Notes under the pieces: generated by a model
Told to the model about the DNA's origin: nothing
The model's database searches: none
Seen by the model: the letters and a program-made list of their open reading frames with translations, nothing else
From: JAJEFO01 sp009843725
GTDB taxonomy: Bacteria > Pseudomonadota > Alphaproteobacteria > Rhodobacterales > Rhodobacteraceae
Assembly: GCA_965243215.1 (NCBI GenBank)
Contig: CBDEUJ010000004.1
Span: 682,001 to 746,000 of the forward strand
Reading direction: 5' to 3'
Length of the DNA: 64,000 nt
Program-made: the position numbers and the translations under genes
Shown here: piece after piece, positions 34,785 to 43,899 of the stretch
How the letters are laid out: each line of letters starts with the position of its first letter
How positions within the stretch are numbered: position 1 is the first letter of the stretch

Positions 34785-36557
34785 ATGGCCTTCAACATCG
34801 AGTCCGTCCCCAACCAGGCCGGAAAGCCCGCCATCCTCCTCCGGGAGGCGTGGCGGGAGGGAAGGCGGATCCGCAAGCGGACCGTCGCCAACCTCTCGAA
34901 GCTCCCGCCCGAGATCGTCGAGGGCTTCCGCGCGGTGCTCAAGGGCGCCGTCGCGGTCGGAGACATCGGCGAGCTCATGCAGGTGGAGCGCTCCCTCCTG
35001 CACGGCCACGTCGCCGCCGTCCTCGGCACCGTGCGGGGCCTCGGCCTCGAGCGCATGCTCCACCGGACGCGCAGCCGCGAGCGCGACCTGGCGCTGGCCG
35101 CCGTCGTCGCGCGGGTGCTGTCGCCCGATTCCAAGCTCGCCACCGCGCGGCGGCTGTCGCCCGAGACCGCGACGAGCAGCCTCGGCGCCCTGCTCGGGCT
35201 CGGACCCGTCACCGGCAACGAGATGCTGGACATGCTCGACTGGCTGCTGGCGCGCCAGCCCTGGATCGAGCGGAGCCTGGCCAACCGGCACCTGAAGGGC
35301 GGGAACACGCTGATCCTGTATGACGTGAGCTCCAGCTACCTGGAAGGCTCGAAGTGCACGCTCGCGGCCTTCGGACACAGCCGCGACGGCAAGAGGGGCA
35401 AGCGGCAGATCGTGTTCGGGCTGCTCTGCGCCGCGGACGGCTGTCCGGTCGCCGTGGAGGTGTTCCCTGGCAACGCCGGGGACCCGTCCACGGTGGCGGG
35501 CCAGGTGGACAAGGTCCGGAAGCGCTTCGGCATCGGCCGCGTTGCGCTGGCGGGCGACAGGGGCATGCTGACGACGGCGCGGATCCGGGAGGACCTGGAG
35601 CCTGCGGGGCTCGACTGGATCTCGGCCCTGAAGACAAGCGACATCCGCAAGCTGCTGAGGGCGGGCGCGGGCGGCGCCCCGGCCCCGCTGGCTCCGGAGG
35701 CGCTGGTTCCCGACGCGGTGGCGGAGGTCACGGGCCCGGACTTCCCCGGCGAGCGGCTGATGGTCTGCCTGAACCCCCGGCTGCGGGAGGAGCGGCGCCG
35801 CAAGCGCGAGGAGCTGCTCAAGGCCACGGAGGAGGCGCTGGAGGCGATCGCGGCGTCGGTGCGCTCGGGCCGGCTGAAGGGACGCGAGGCCATCGACCGC
35901 CGCGTGGGCCGGGACGCGAACCGCCGCAAGGTCGGGAAGCACTTCGAGATCGACGTCACGGACGGCGGCATCTCATGGCGCCGCCGCGAGGCCCGGATCG
36001 CCGCCGAGGCGCGGCTTGACGGCGTCTACGTCGTGCGCACCAGCCTGGATTCCGCATCGCTCGGGCCGGAGGCGGCGGTGGAGGCGTACAAGGGCCTCGC
36101 GGGCGTGGAGCGCGCGTTCCGGAACGCCAAGAGCGACCTCAGGATCCGTCCCGTGTACGTCTACTCGCCCGATCACGTCCGCGCGCACGTGTTCCTGTGC
36201 ATGCTGGCCCTGCATGTCGAATGGCACATGCGCCGGCGCCTGGCGCCGCTCCTGTTCGAGGACGACGACCGGGAGGGCGCCCGGGCGCAGCGGAACTCCC
36301 CGGTGGAGAAGGCCGAGGTCTCGGAGCGCGCGAAGGCCAAGGCGGCGGACAAGAGGACCCCCGACGGGCTGCCGGTCCACAGCTTCCGCACCCTGCTCGA
36401 CGATCTCTCGGGCATGGCGCTGAACCAGCTGCGCCTGCCGAGCCATGACGAAACCCTGCTGTGCGTCGTCACCGCGCCGACCCCGGTCCAGAAACGGGCC
36501 TTCCAGCTGCTTGGAGTGAAACCGGACCAGAACGTTCCCATAAGACTCACAGGTTGA
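34785..36557 (+). CDS. IS1634-family DDE transposase, copy 2
   Basis: 590 residues from the ATG at 34785. Catalytic residues as in copy 1: Asp in LYDVSSSYLEG, Asp in LAGDRGMLT, Glu in YKGLAGVERAF. The middle third is nearly identical to copy 1 (for example WLLARQPWIERSLANRHLKG), while the N-terminal 100 residues and the C-terminus differ (AKSDLRIRPVYVYSPDHVRAH). The reading frame is intact, so activity is possible. The last codons contain the third internal repeat. Confidence 0.93.
   Translation: MAFNIESVPNQAGKPAILLREAWREGRRIRKRTVANLSKLPPEIVEGFRAVLKGAVAVGDIGELMQVERSLLHGHVAAVLGTVRGLGLERMLHRTRSRERDLALAAVVARVLSPDSKLATARRLSPETATSSLGALLGLGPVTGNEMLDMLDWLLARQPWIERSLANRHLKGGNTLILYDVSSSYLEGSKCTLAAFGHSRDGKRGKRQIVFGLLCAADGCPVAVEVFPGNAGDPSTVAGQVDKVRKRFGIGRVALAGDRGMLTTARIREDLEPAGLDWISALKTSDIRKLLRAGAGGAPAPLAPEALVPDAVAEVTGPDFPGERLMVCLNPRLREERRRKREELLKATEEALEAIAASVRSGRLKGREAIDRRVGRDANRRKVGKHFEIDVTDGGISWRRREARIAAEARLDGVYVVRTSLDSASLGPEAAVEAYKGLAGVERAFRNAKSDLRIRPVYVYSPDHVRAHVFLCMLALHVEWHMRRRLAPLLFEDDDREGARAQRNSPVEKAEVSERAKAKAADKRTPDGLPVHSFRTLLDDLSGMALNQLRLPSHDETLLCVVTAPTPVQKRAFQLLGVKPDQNVPIRLTG
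36534..36543 (+). repeat. IS copy 2 internal repeat R3 (GTTCCCATAA)
   Basis: Third copy, inside the last codons of the transposase, mirroring R3 of copy 1 at that gene's stop. Confidence 0.8.
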
Positions 36558-36880
36558 CCGGCGGTTGCCGGGCTGGAAAACCCTTGAAAATCAGTGGGAT
36601 GGTTGCAGAAAACCGCTTTCGCCTCCCCTGAAGTTCCGCTTAAGTGATGCCGAACTTCGTCGGGCACGATACGGAACGCGCCACAGCGTCGAGCTGCCTT
36701 CGCAAGAGCGACGGTTCCCTGCACCCGGTGTGGCAGTGCAGCGTCAGAATCGCCTTCCAGACCCGCCACTGAACGCGTCACCGGGCTGGCGCTCCCGGAA
36801 CGGCGCTTCTGTCTGGAAGGTCGCACTGCCGACCAGCAGCAGGTTCTGTTGCGCAAGCGCCCGAAGGCGCCGGAAGAACG

Positions 36881-38374
36881 TCACCCGGTGACCTCGACCG
36901 TCTGCATCATTCCCAGGTCTTCGTGCCGCAGGATGTGACAATGGATGACGAATTTGCCCGTGAAAGTCTCGAATCGTGTACGAAACGTGATCGAGCCGGG
37001 ACTGTCGTCACTGAATGGCAGTGCGGCCGTATCCTGCCAGCGGCGCAAAGGATCGTCTTCAGTCAGTTCGATGCCATTGATGTGAGTAACAAAAAACGGG
37101 TTGACATGGATGTGGAAGGCGTGGACCCCACCCGTGTTGTTGTAGATTGTCCACTCTTCCATGGCTCCGAGTGGAATGCTGTGCTTGACTTCCCGGTCGT
37201 ACGCTTGACCATCGATTCTGAACTGAGGCGAAAACGTGATCTCGCGTCTGGATCGCGGCACTTCGGCAATCGGTTCCAGTCCTGGACCTGGCAGAGCGTC
37301 ATCGTCCGACCAAGCCGAATTCAGCGGCCGTCCAGCTACTTCGATCTTGATTTCGGATGCGATTGCCCCGCTCAGGCCGAGAGCTTCCCGTGCTTCGCGA
37401 ATGACAGGAATGGAAAAGGAGCTGTCTTTTGCGTCAGGCGGCATGCGCACGATAAAGTCGGTTCGGTTGCCTGGCGCGAGCGCAGCAGGATTCAGCCAGG
37501 GTTCATCGTCGTTTCCCTGATCGACCCTGATACGCCTGGGCAGCGTCAGCCCGTCAAAGGCGACTTGGTAGATCTCCAGTTCCGGCACGTTTGTGCGAAG
37601 GTAGGCAAAGGAGTTACCGATCGCTTGGGCGTTGATGACTCTCCATCGCTGCACTTCGCCCGGACGCATCGTGATCGTGGGGCTTAAGATGCCGCCTCCC
37701 GCCGGATCGGTCAGCACCAAGCCCTGATTCATGATCATCAGAATCCTCTCGCTGGCTTGTGCGATGTAATTTGGCATCACCCCAGGGCGGTCGCGAATGA
37801 CCAGAGGTCCCGACAAGCCCGCTGCAACCTGTTGAAATGTCGAACCGTGTTTGTGAGCATGGTACCAGAAAGTGCCCGATGGATGATCCGCGCCCGTTTC
37901 GAAGCGGAACCTGTTTTGGTGCCATCTGAACGCCTTGAGGTCTTTGCCGCTGGCTTCGGCGCAGGGCACGACCTGGTCCTTCGGCACGACGCTGACGAAA
38001 ACGTTGTCGGAATCAAACCGGCCTGAAGAATCCGTCGTCGGAGAGACATGCAACCCGTGCGTGTGAAGGTTCGTTGTGTTTTGCCCGTGAAACGCATTGC
38101 GGTCGTCAGTGCAGTCGTCGTGCAAGGCCGGCAAATCGTTGATCAGGTGCACATCAATCGTATCGCCTGGATTTGCCACGATGGTTGGCCCGGGCGAAAT
38201 CCCGTTGTAGGTTGGTCGACCGTTCACCTCTTGCACTCTCAGCGTCAGGTCCGTCCTGCCCGCATCTCGGCCTTCCGAAACTGCAGCCGCCCCGCATCCA
38301 GCACTTAGCAAGGATGCCACGCCAAAGGCGGCAGAGCCACGCAACATCGAACGCCGAGAAAGGGCACGGATCAT
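36881..38374 (-). CDS. multicopper oxidase with Tat signal
   Basis: 497 residues. The N-terminus has SRRSMLRG followed by a hydrophobic stretch ending LLSAGC, a twin-arginine signal with a possible lipobox Cys, so the enzyme is exported folded. All four copper motifs are visible: NLHTHGLH near residue 105, WYHAHKHGS near 170, HAFHIHVNPF near 410 and HCHILRHEDLGMM near 480. These bind the type 1 and trinuclear copper centres. It is of the laccase/CotA/CueO type; substrate unknown. The ATG at 38374 overlaps the previous stop (ATGA); an ATG at 38389 is also possible. Confidence 0.9.
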   Translation of the reverse strand: MIRALSRRSMLRGSAAFGVASLLSAGCGAAAVSEGRDAGRTDLTLRVQEVNGRPTYNGISPGPTIVANPGDTIDVHLINDLPALHDDCTDDRNAFHGQNTTNLHTHGLHVSPTTDSSGRFDSDNVFVSVVPKDQVVPCAEASGKDLKAFRWHQNRFRFETGADHPSGTFWYHAHKHGSTFQQVAAGLSGPLVIRDRPGVMPNYIAQASERILMIMNQGLVLTDPAGGGILSPTITMRPGEVQRWRVINAQAIGNSFAYLRTNVPELEIYQVAFDGLTLPRRIRVDQGNDDEPWLNPAALAPGNRTDFIVRMPPDAKDSSFSIPVIREAREALGLSGAIASEIKIEVAGRPLNSAWSDDDALPGPGLEPIAEVPRSRREITFSPQFRIDGQAYDREVKHSIPLGAMEEWTIYNNTGGVHAFHIHVNPFFVTHINGIELTEDDPLRRWQDTAALPFSDDSPGSITFRTRFETFTGKFVIHCHILRHEDLGMMQTVEVTG

Positions 38375-38901
38375 TGCCTGACGATCCATTGCTGGAACCG
38401 CATATGTGCGTCTGAACACTCGGAGAATCGAAGATTCCGTGCCATGAAGGGACCTGCCGAGCGGCTGTCGGCGCCGACGCTCAGGCACCTTGTCTGATCT
38501 TCCGACGGACGGATTGTCATGGAACCGGGATCGTAGATGAACCTTTGTGCACTGGCCGACGCATCACAATCAACCAGACCGAGCGGTTCAGCCGGATCTT
38601 CCGGATGCAGATTCGCCATGCATTTTTCCTTGAAGGCGACCGACACGATTTGACCAGTGGTCTCGGCAAAGCGAAACTGCACGTCTCCGCCCCGTGGTTT
38701 GCACGAGTGGGCATGCAGGCGATCGGACAGCCCGCGCCCGATCGTGTCGATGCACCATCCTAGATCATCGGCCTCGTCCAAATTGTCTGCCAGATGGATG
38801 ACGGGTGCCGGTGTCCGGAGATCAGGCGGAGCGGCATTTGCGGCGGTGGCAGCGACAAACAATGCCGCTGTTGCAAGCATGAATTTCAGCAGTCGGCGCA
38901 T
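38371..38901 (-). CDS. secreted small protein, ricin-type beta-trefoil-like
   Basis: 176 residues. The signal peptide is MRRLLKFMLATAALFVAATAANA. The mature part has an imperfect repeat of about 40 residues with CIDTIGRG, then CMANLHPEDPAEPLGLVDCD, then RCLSVGADS and RFSEC, and ends FQQWIV. Q-x-W-like endings and paired cysteines suggest a ricin-B/beta-trefoil carbohydrate-binding fold, though the match is loose. It is translationally coupled to the multicopper oxidase gene, so the two may act together outside the cytoplasm. The ATG at 38901 has GAGGT upstream. Function is not known. Confidence 0.7.
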   Translation of the reverse strand: MRRLLKFMLATAALFVAATAANAAPPDLRTPAPVIHLADNLDEADDLGWCIDTIGRGLSDRLHAHSCKPRGGDVQFRFAETTGQIVSVAFKEKCMANLHPEDPAEPLGLVDCDASASAQRFIYDPGSMTIRPSEDQTRCLSVGADSRSAGPFMARNLRFSECSDAHMRFQQWIVRQ

Positions 38902-39145
38902 GTGTACCTCGCTTGAATTCGTCACGGTCGTTTCCACATTATACGCATCTCAATTGTCAGTCCGTCGCAAATTGCCTTCGGTAGGCAGAAGACTCGTTGT
39001 CCGTGGCAAGGATGATCGGAAGCGACCTTGCCAAGCGCAGTTTTCAACCTCATGGCGCTCACGCAGGCGGCTTGTGCCTTCGGAAGAATCTTGTCCGGTC
39101 AAACGCGGGCGTTCCGGGCATCCCTGCCAGTCAGTGCCCGTCAAT

Positions 39146-40339
39146 TCAGGCGCTTGCTCCGCCGAGGAAGAGCTTTCTCTCGACATTGCACAGCGTCTCA
39201 GCCGGGCCGCTCTCAGCGATGACGATAGTTTCCGTCGTCTCCAGGCCCCAGCCGTCCATCCACAGGCCCGGCATGAAGTGAAAGGTCATGCCCGGATGCA
39301 GCACGGTCTCATCGGAAGGGCGGATCGACACGGTGCGCTCGCCCCAGTCCGGCGGGTAGCTCAGGCCGATCGGATAGCCGCAGCGCCCGCCGCGATCAAT
39401 GCCGACCTTGGCCAGCTCGCCATTCAACGCATTGGCGACGTCGCAGGCTCGGTTGCCGGCGCGCGCGGCATCCAGCCCGGCGTTGAGTCCCGCTGTAAGC
39501 GCTTCGGATGCATCCAGCATGGTCTGCGGCGGCTTGCCAAGGAAGATTGAGCGGCACAACGGCGCGTGATAGCGACGGTAGCAGCCTGAGAGTTCAAAGA
39601 AGGTGCATTCGCCGGCCTTCATTTCGTTGCCGTTCCACGTCAGGTGCGGCGCGGCTGCATCCAGCCCCGAGGGTGTCAACGGCACGATGGCAGGGTAGTC
39701 GCCCCAGTCGTCGTCCACTCCCATCAGGCCGGCATGGCAAATCTCGGCCACCAACTCGTTCTTGCGCAGGCCCGGCCTGGCCCTTTCCAACGCGACGTTG
39801 ACGATCTTCTCGGTGATCTTCGCGGCTTTACGGATGAAGATCATTTCTTCGTCCGACTTCACCCCGCGCTGCCAGTTCACGAGCGCGGTGGCATCCACAA
39901 AGGTGGCATTCGGCAGCTCTGCATTCAGAACCATATGGGCTTTGGCCGAATAGTAGTAATTCTCAAGCTCAATCCCGATCCGGGCCTTCTCATGCCCAAT
40001 TGCCCGCAGCCGTTCGGCCAAGTCTTCCATCGGATGGCAGGTGGCTGACTGTACATACCTGTCGGCGTAGCCCAGCACCTTGTCGTCCTCCATCCACACC
40101 GTACGCCGCCCGCCATTGGTATCCTGAAAGCGCCCCCACCACAGCGGATCACCATCCAGTCCCAGAATCACTCCTTGGTGCACGTAGAACGACCAGCCGT
40201 CATAGCCGGTCAGCCACGCCTGGTTCGAAGGATCGGTCACGAACAGAACGTCGATTCCGGCCGCAGCCATGGCATCGCGAGTCTTTGCAATTCGCCGATC
40301 ATATTCCGCTTGGCTGAAAGGAGCGTGTTCGATCGGCAT
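39146..40339 (-). CDS. doeA: ectoine hydrolase DoeA-like protein (M24 creatinase type)
   Basis: 397 residues, the usual DoeA length. Typical blocks: WLTGYDGWSFYVHQG, VDATALVNWQRGVKS, PHLTWNGNEM, RRYHAPLCRSIFLGKPP and GLSYPPDWGERT. The usual metal-binding Asp pair of M24 peptidases is replaced (FELSGCYRRYHAPLCR), as in the metal-independent creatinase and ectoine hydrolase branch. The family opens a cyclic amidine such as ectoine. No ectoine importer or doeB was found nearby, and the neighbouring transporter is of the maltose type, so a related cyclic or acylated amino acid may be the substrate. I favour the ATG at 40339; 40354 is possible. Confidence 0.78.
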   Translation of the reverse strand: MPIEHAPFSQAEYDRRIAKTRDAMAAAGIDVLFVTDPSNQAWLTGYDGWSFYVHQGVILGLDGDPLWWGRFQDTNGGRRTVWMEDDKVLGYADRYVQSATCHPMEDLAERLRAIGHEKARIGIELENYYYSAKAHMVLNAELPNATFVDATALVNWQRGVKSDEEMIFIRKAAKITEKIVNVALERARPGLRKNELVAEICHAGLMGVDDDWGDYPAIVPLTPSGLDAAAPHLTWNGNEMKAGECTFFELSGCYRRYHAPLCRSIFLGKPPQTMLDASEALTAGLNAGLDAARAGNRACDVANALNGELAKVGIDRGGRCGYPIGLSYPPDWGERTVSIRPSDETVLHPGMTFHFMPGLWMDGWGLETTETIVIAESGPAETLCNVERKLFLGGASA

Positions 40340-40524
40340 GGGCACCTCGCTCATCCGTTGACGATCCGTTTCGCTTACATCCAATCCGAGTGAAACGGTC
40401 GAGTGATGTCGAAGGCCGTCAAGAGCCCGTCGCCGTGCCGCTTGGGGCCGGAAACCGGGGAGTCAGTGACATTCCAGACCGACCCGAATCGAATCGACGC
40501 CATGCGAAATTCCGGCACGGAACC

Positions 40525-40950
40525 TCAGTCCAGGCCGAGGCTCGTCAGCGCAGCGCCTGCACAGGCGCTGTCTTCCGGACCGGCCGCTCCTGACACGCCG
40601 ATAGCTCCCACGAGTCGGTCGCCTTCATGGATGGGCAGCCCCCCTTCCCACGCACAGAGGCGTGGCCTTGTCTGCAATCCAAGGGTCAGTTCATCGCTTG
40701 AGGACATGCGCTCGAAAAACGCCTTGCTCGACTTTCCGAGCGCCGCCGTGTAGGCCTTGTCGGTCGCGAATTCGAGAACCGCCGGAGGAACCCCGTCCAT
40801 GCGGCCGGAGGCCACGACGGCACCCCAAGGGTCAACGACGGCAACTGCGACCGACCAGCCGTTCTCGCGCGCATGGCACCTTGCGGCTTCCACAAGGCCC
40901 ACAGCGCAATCGCATGAAACCACGGGAACGGATCTCGAATGTTCCGACAT
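40525..40950 (-). CDS. GlcG/HbpS-like (DUF336) protein
   Basis: 141 residues forming one GlcG/HbpS domain: AARCHARENGWSVAVAVVD, GRMDGVPPAVLEFATDKAYTA, GGLPIHEGDRLVGAIGVSG, and the C-terminal DSACAGAAL. The family is small, alpha/beta and sometimes heme-binding, and is often encoded beside oxidative catabolic genes (glc, ald). It lies 34 bp after the ATPase stop on the same strand and is probably in the transporter operon. Its exact biochemical role is unclear even in well-studied members. Confidence 0.82.
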   Translation of the reverse strand: MSEHSRSVPVVSCDCAVGLVEAARCHARENGWSVAVAVVDPWGAVVASGRMDGVPPAVLEFATDKAYTAALGKSSKAFFERMSSSDELTLGLQTRPRLCAWEGGLPIHEGDRLVGAIGVSGAAGPEDSACAGAALTSLGLD

Positions 40951-40984
40951 CAGAACGATCTACTCCTGCGATGGCGCATCCCCG

Positions 40985-42100
40985 CTAGTCAATGCGGATG
41001 CCTGACCCAGGATCGAAGAACACGGCCTTTTCCATGTTGAACGCAAACTCGATCACTGCGCCCGAAGAGGCATCCGTGTCAGCCCGCATTCGCGCCACGC
41101 ATTCCGCCTCGCCGAAAGACGTCGTGACGAACGTGTCCGATCCGGCCGGCTCCGTGACCCCTACCGCGCTTGCACACCGTTCAACATGGGTCGAACGATG
41201 GTCCGCGCCATCCTTGTCCGTCAACGCCTCCGGCCTGATCCCCAAAGTGACGGTCTTTCCAGACATCGACCTGAGATCGGATCCCGCTTCGGGAACCGCC
41301 AGCCTCACGGTCTCGCCAAAACTGTTGCTGGTCTCGGCGTAGACGGCTTCTCCATTCGCGCTGATGGTGACCGGCACGAGATTCATTGACGGCGATCCCA
41401 TGAACGTCGCAACAAAGAGATTGGCCGGGGTGTCGTAGATCTCCTTCGGCGTCCCAAGCTGCTGAACATGACCCTCGTTCATCACGGCAATCCGGGTCGA
41501 CAGCGTCATCGCCTCGATCTGGTCATGCGTCACGTACACGATCGTTGTCCCGAGGTTCTGATGGAGCTTCTTGATTTCGGTCCGCATGTCGACGCGCAGC
41601 TTCGCATCAAGGTTGGACAGCGGCTCGTCGAACAGGAAGACTTCCGGCTTCCTGACAAGCGCCCGGCCCATGGCAACCCGCTGCCGCTGGCCGCCCGACA
41701 ACTGCGCAGGTTTCCGGTTCAGAAGTCCGCCGATCTGCAGGAGTTCCGCCACTTCCTGCATCGCCGACTCGCGTTCCGCCTTCGGCACCTTGTGCATTTC
41801 AAGACCAAAGGTGATGTTCTGGGCGACCGTCATGTTCGGGTAGAGCGCGTACGACTGGAACACCATCGCGATGTTTCGCCGGGATGGATGCACTCCGTTC
41901 ATTAGATTGCCCTTCAGGCGGATCTCGCCGCTGGTAATGTCCTCCAGCCCGGCAATCATGTTCAGGAGAGTGGACTTTCCGCAACCCGAGGGGCCGACGA
42001 GAACTAGGAACTCTCCCTCGCCAACCGAGATGTTCACGTTGTGCAGCACCTCAACCGACCCGTAGGTCTTGAAGGCGCTGTCGATGTCGAGAAAGCCCAT
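40985..42100 (-). CDS. sugar ABC transporter ATP-binding protein, MalK/UgpC type
   Basis: 371 residues. Walker A GPSGCGKSTLLN near residue 38, signature LSGGQRQRVAMGRAL, Walker B VFLFDEPLSNLDAKLR, switch His in VTHDQIEAM. The C-terminal TOBE-type domain (VTLGIRPEAL) is present. It energises the two permeases encoded just upstream on the same strand; 3 bp separate the genes. A second MalK-type ATPase is at 27201-28256. Confidence 0.93.
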   Translation of the reverse strand: MGFLDIDSAFKTYGSVEVLHNVNISVGEGEFLVLVGPSGCGKSTLLNMIAGLEDITSGEIRLKGNLMNGVHPSRRNIAMVFQSYALYPNMTVAQNITFGLEMHKVPKAERESAMQEVAELLQIGGLLNRKPAQLSGGQRQRVAMGRALVRKPEVFLFDEPLSNLDAKLRVDMRTEIKKLHQNLGTTIVYVTHDQIEAMTLSTRIAVMNEGHVQQLGTPKEIYDTPANLFVATFMGSPSMNLVPVTISANGEAVYAETSNSFGETVRLAVPEAGSDLRSMSGKTVTLGIRPEALTDKDGADHRSTHVERCASAVGVTEPAGSDTFVTTSFGEAECVARMRADTDASSGAVIEFAFNMEKAVFFDPGSGIRID

Positions 42101-42103
42101 CGT

Positions 42104-42985
42104 TCAGCCTTTCACAGAACCCGCCATCAGGCCCCGCACGAAGAAGCGGCCCGCGACGATGTAGACGAGAAGAGTTGGAAGCGCGGCAAGGATCGCCCCC
42201 GCGAAATGGACGTTGTATTCCTTCACCCCTGTTGACGACTGGACGAGGTTGTTCAGGGCCACCGTCATCGGCTGGCTCGAAAAGTCGGCGAATGACGCAC
42301 CGAACAGGAAGTCGTTCCAGATATTGGTGAACTGCCAGATCACGGAGACGACGATGATCGGCCCCGAGGACGGCAGCATGATGCGCCAGAAGATCTGGAA
42401 GAACCCGGCGCCGTCAATCTGTGCCGCCCTCACAAGTTCCGTTGGGAAAGCGGCATAGTAGTTTCGAAAGTAGAGCGTCGTGAACCCGATGCCGTAGACG
42501 ACATGCACCAGTACCAGGCCCCACGTCGTGCCGGCCAGCCCGAAGATGCCGAGCACACGCGCCATCGGAATCAGCACGATCTGGAAAGGAATGAAGCAAG
42601 CGAAGAGCATCAGGCCAAACAGGATCGTGTCGCCCCGGAACCGCCACTTGGTCAGCACGTATCCGTTGAGCGCCCCAAGAATGGTCGAAATGAACACTGC
42701 CGGCACAACCATCTTGATCGAGTTCCAGAAATACGGCTTCAGCCCAGTCGCCTGAACGCCGACCTGGGCCTCGGACCAAGCCTTCCGCCACGGCTCCAGG
42801 GTCCAGATCTCCGGCAATGCCATCATGTTGCCGCCGGTGATCTCCGAAAGCGGCTTGACCGAATTCACTCCCATGACGAAGAGCGGCAATAGGTAGAAGA
42901 ACGCGAACAGCAGGAGCAGCAGGTAGATCAGGACCCGTGCGGCATTGCTGGTGCGAATTGCGGACTCCTGCTGCACGGCGGCCAT
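42104..42985 (-). CDS. sugar ABC transporter permease, MalG/UgpE type
   Basis: 293 residues, the typical size, with six membrane segments (VLIYLLLLLFAFFYLLPLF is the first). EAA loop ELVRAAQIDGAGFFQIF near residue 190. The ATG at 42985 overlaps the previous stop (TGATG); the preceding GTG codon is also usable. Unlike the permeases at 25-27 kb it has no insertion. Confidence 0.92.
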   Translation of the reverse strand: MAAVQQESAIRTSNAARVLIYLLLLLFAFFYLLPLFVMGVNSVKPLSEITGGNMMALPEIWTLEPWRKAWSEAQVGVQATGLKPYFWNSIKMVVPAVFISTILGALNGYVLTKWRFRGDTILFGLMLFACFIPFQIVLIPMARVLGIFGLAGTTWGLVLVHVVYGIGFTTLYFRNYYAAFPTELVRAAQIDGAGFFQIFWRIMLPSSGPIIVVSVIWQFTNIWNDFLFGASFADFSSQPMTVALNNLVQSSTGVKEYNVHFAGAILAALPTLLVYIVAGRFFVRGLMAGSVKG

Positions 42986-43878
42986 CACTTCCGCTCCCGC
43001 AGTTCGGAATAGAGGTACGGAATCATGATGGCGGCAATCGTCATCAACATGATCGTTGCCGACGCGGCGCCAATTCCCATCTGGTTTCGCGTGAATGTGT
43101 AGGAATACATGAAGGTGGCAGGCAATTCCGTTGCCCTCCCCGGGCCGCCTCCCGTCAAGGCAATCACGAGGTCATATGTCTTGATCGCGAGATGCGCGAG
43201 AATGACGAAGGCCGAGAGGAATGCCGGCCGAAGCTGCGGGATGATGATCCTCCGGTAGAGATTCCAGTTCGATGCGCCGTCGATCTGCGCTGCCTTCAGG
43301 ATTTCGTTGTCGATCCCGCGAAGGCCTGCAAGGAACATGGCCATGACGAAACCGCTGGTCTGCCAGACCGCAGCGAGCACCACGGTGTAGATCGCGTAAT
43401 TCCGGTTCTTTATCCAGTCGAAGGCGAAACTCTCCCAGCCCAGGGCGTGCATCGTGTTTTCGAGGCCGATTCCGGGATCCAGCATCCACTTCCAGGCAGT
43501 TCCGGTCACGATGAATGACAGAGCCATGGGATAGAGATAGATCGGCCTCAGAACCCCCTCGCCCCTGATCTTCTGGTCAAAGAAAATTGCAAGTGTCAGC
43601 CCGATTGCCGTGCAGATAAGCATGTAGAGAACGGCGAACACGCCCATGTTCGTGACCGCGATCTCCCAATGTCGCAGGCGAAACAGCTTGAAGTAGTTCT
43701 CAAATCCAACCCAGCCGAAACTCGGCAGGATGCGGCTGTCAGTGAATGAAAGGTAAACCGTGAAGAGGATGAAACCGTAGACAAAAACGAGCGCCATCGC
43801 AAGGGACGGCGACAGCACCAGCTTGGGAAGCCAGACCTGAAGCCGAGTGCGAAAGTCTGCGTCGACCGGCGCGGCCAT
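42985..43878 (-). CDS. sugar ABC transporter permease, MalF/UgpA type
   Basis: 297 residues with six membrane segments. EAA loop NEILKAAQIDGASNWNLY near residue 195; KLVLSPSLAMALVFVYGFI forms the first helix. The ATG at 43878 lies 57 bp after the SBP stop, behind a GC-rich hairpin. It makes the channel with the MalG-type permease. Confidence 0.92.
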   Translation of the reverse strand: MAAPVDADFRTRLQVWLPKLVLSPSLAMALVFVYGFILFTVYLSFTDSRILPSFGWVGFENYFKLFRLRHWEIAVTNMGVFAVLYMLICTAIGLTLAIFFDQKIRGEGVLRPIYLYPMALSFIVTGTAWKWMLDPGIGLENTMHALGWESFAFDWIKNRNYAIYTVVLAAVWQTSGFVMAMFLAGLRGIDNEILKAAQIDGASNWNLYRRIIIPQLRPAFLSAFVILAHLAIKTYDLVIALTGGGPGRATELPATFMYSYTFTRNQMGIGAASATIMLMTIAAIMIPYLYSELRERK

Positions 43879-43899
43879 GCCTATCGCTCCTGACGGCTG

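Larger units (their letters stand above)
34548..36638 (+). mobile_element. IS1634-family insertion sequence, copy 2
   Basis: 2091 bp. Flanks are CTTAAG at 34542-34547 and 36639-36644, a 6-bp direct repeat that is also a palindrome. Ends are inverted repeats: CGGAACTTCCAG at the left and, read inward from the right, CGGAACTTCAGG, matching the CGGAnCTT ends of copy 1. One DDE transposase gene on the plus strand. Three internal 10-bp repeats are placed as in copy 1 but with a different sequence. It sits between the ribose-type operon and the multicopper oxidase. The 236 bp between its right flank and the oxidase gene (36645-36880) show no gene. Confidence 0.88.

Noticed and set aside
34515..35942. 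475-residue minus-strand frame across IS copy 2
   Set aside because: Antisense shadow of the second transposase, with repetitive Arg/Ala/Leu composition.
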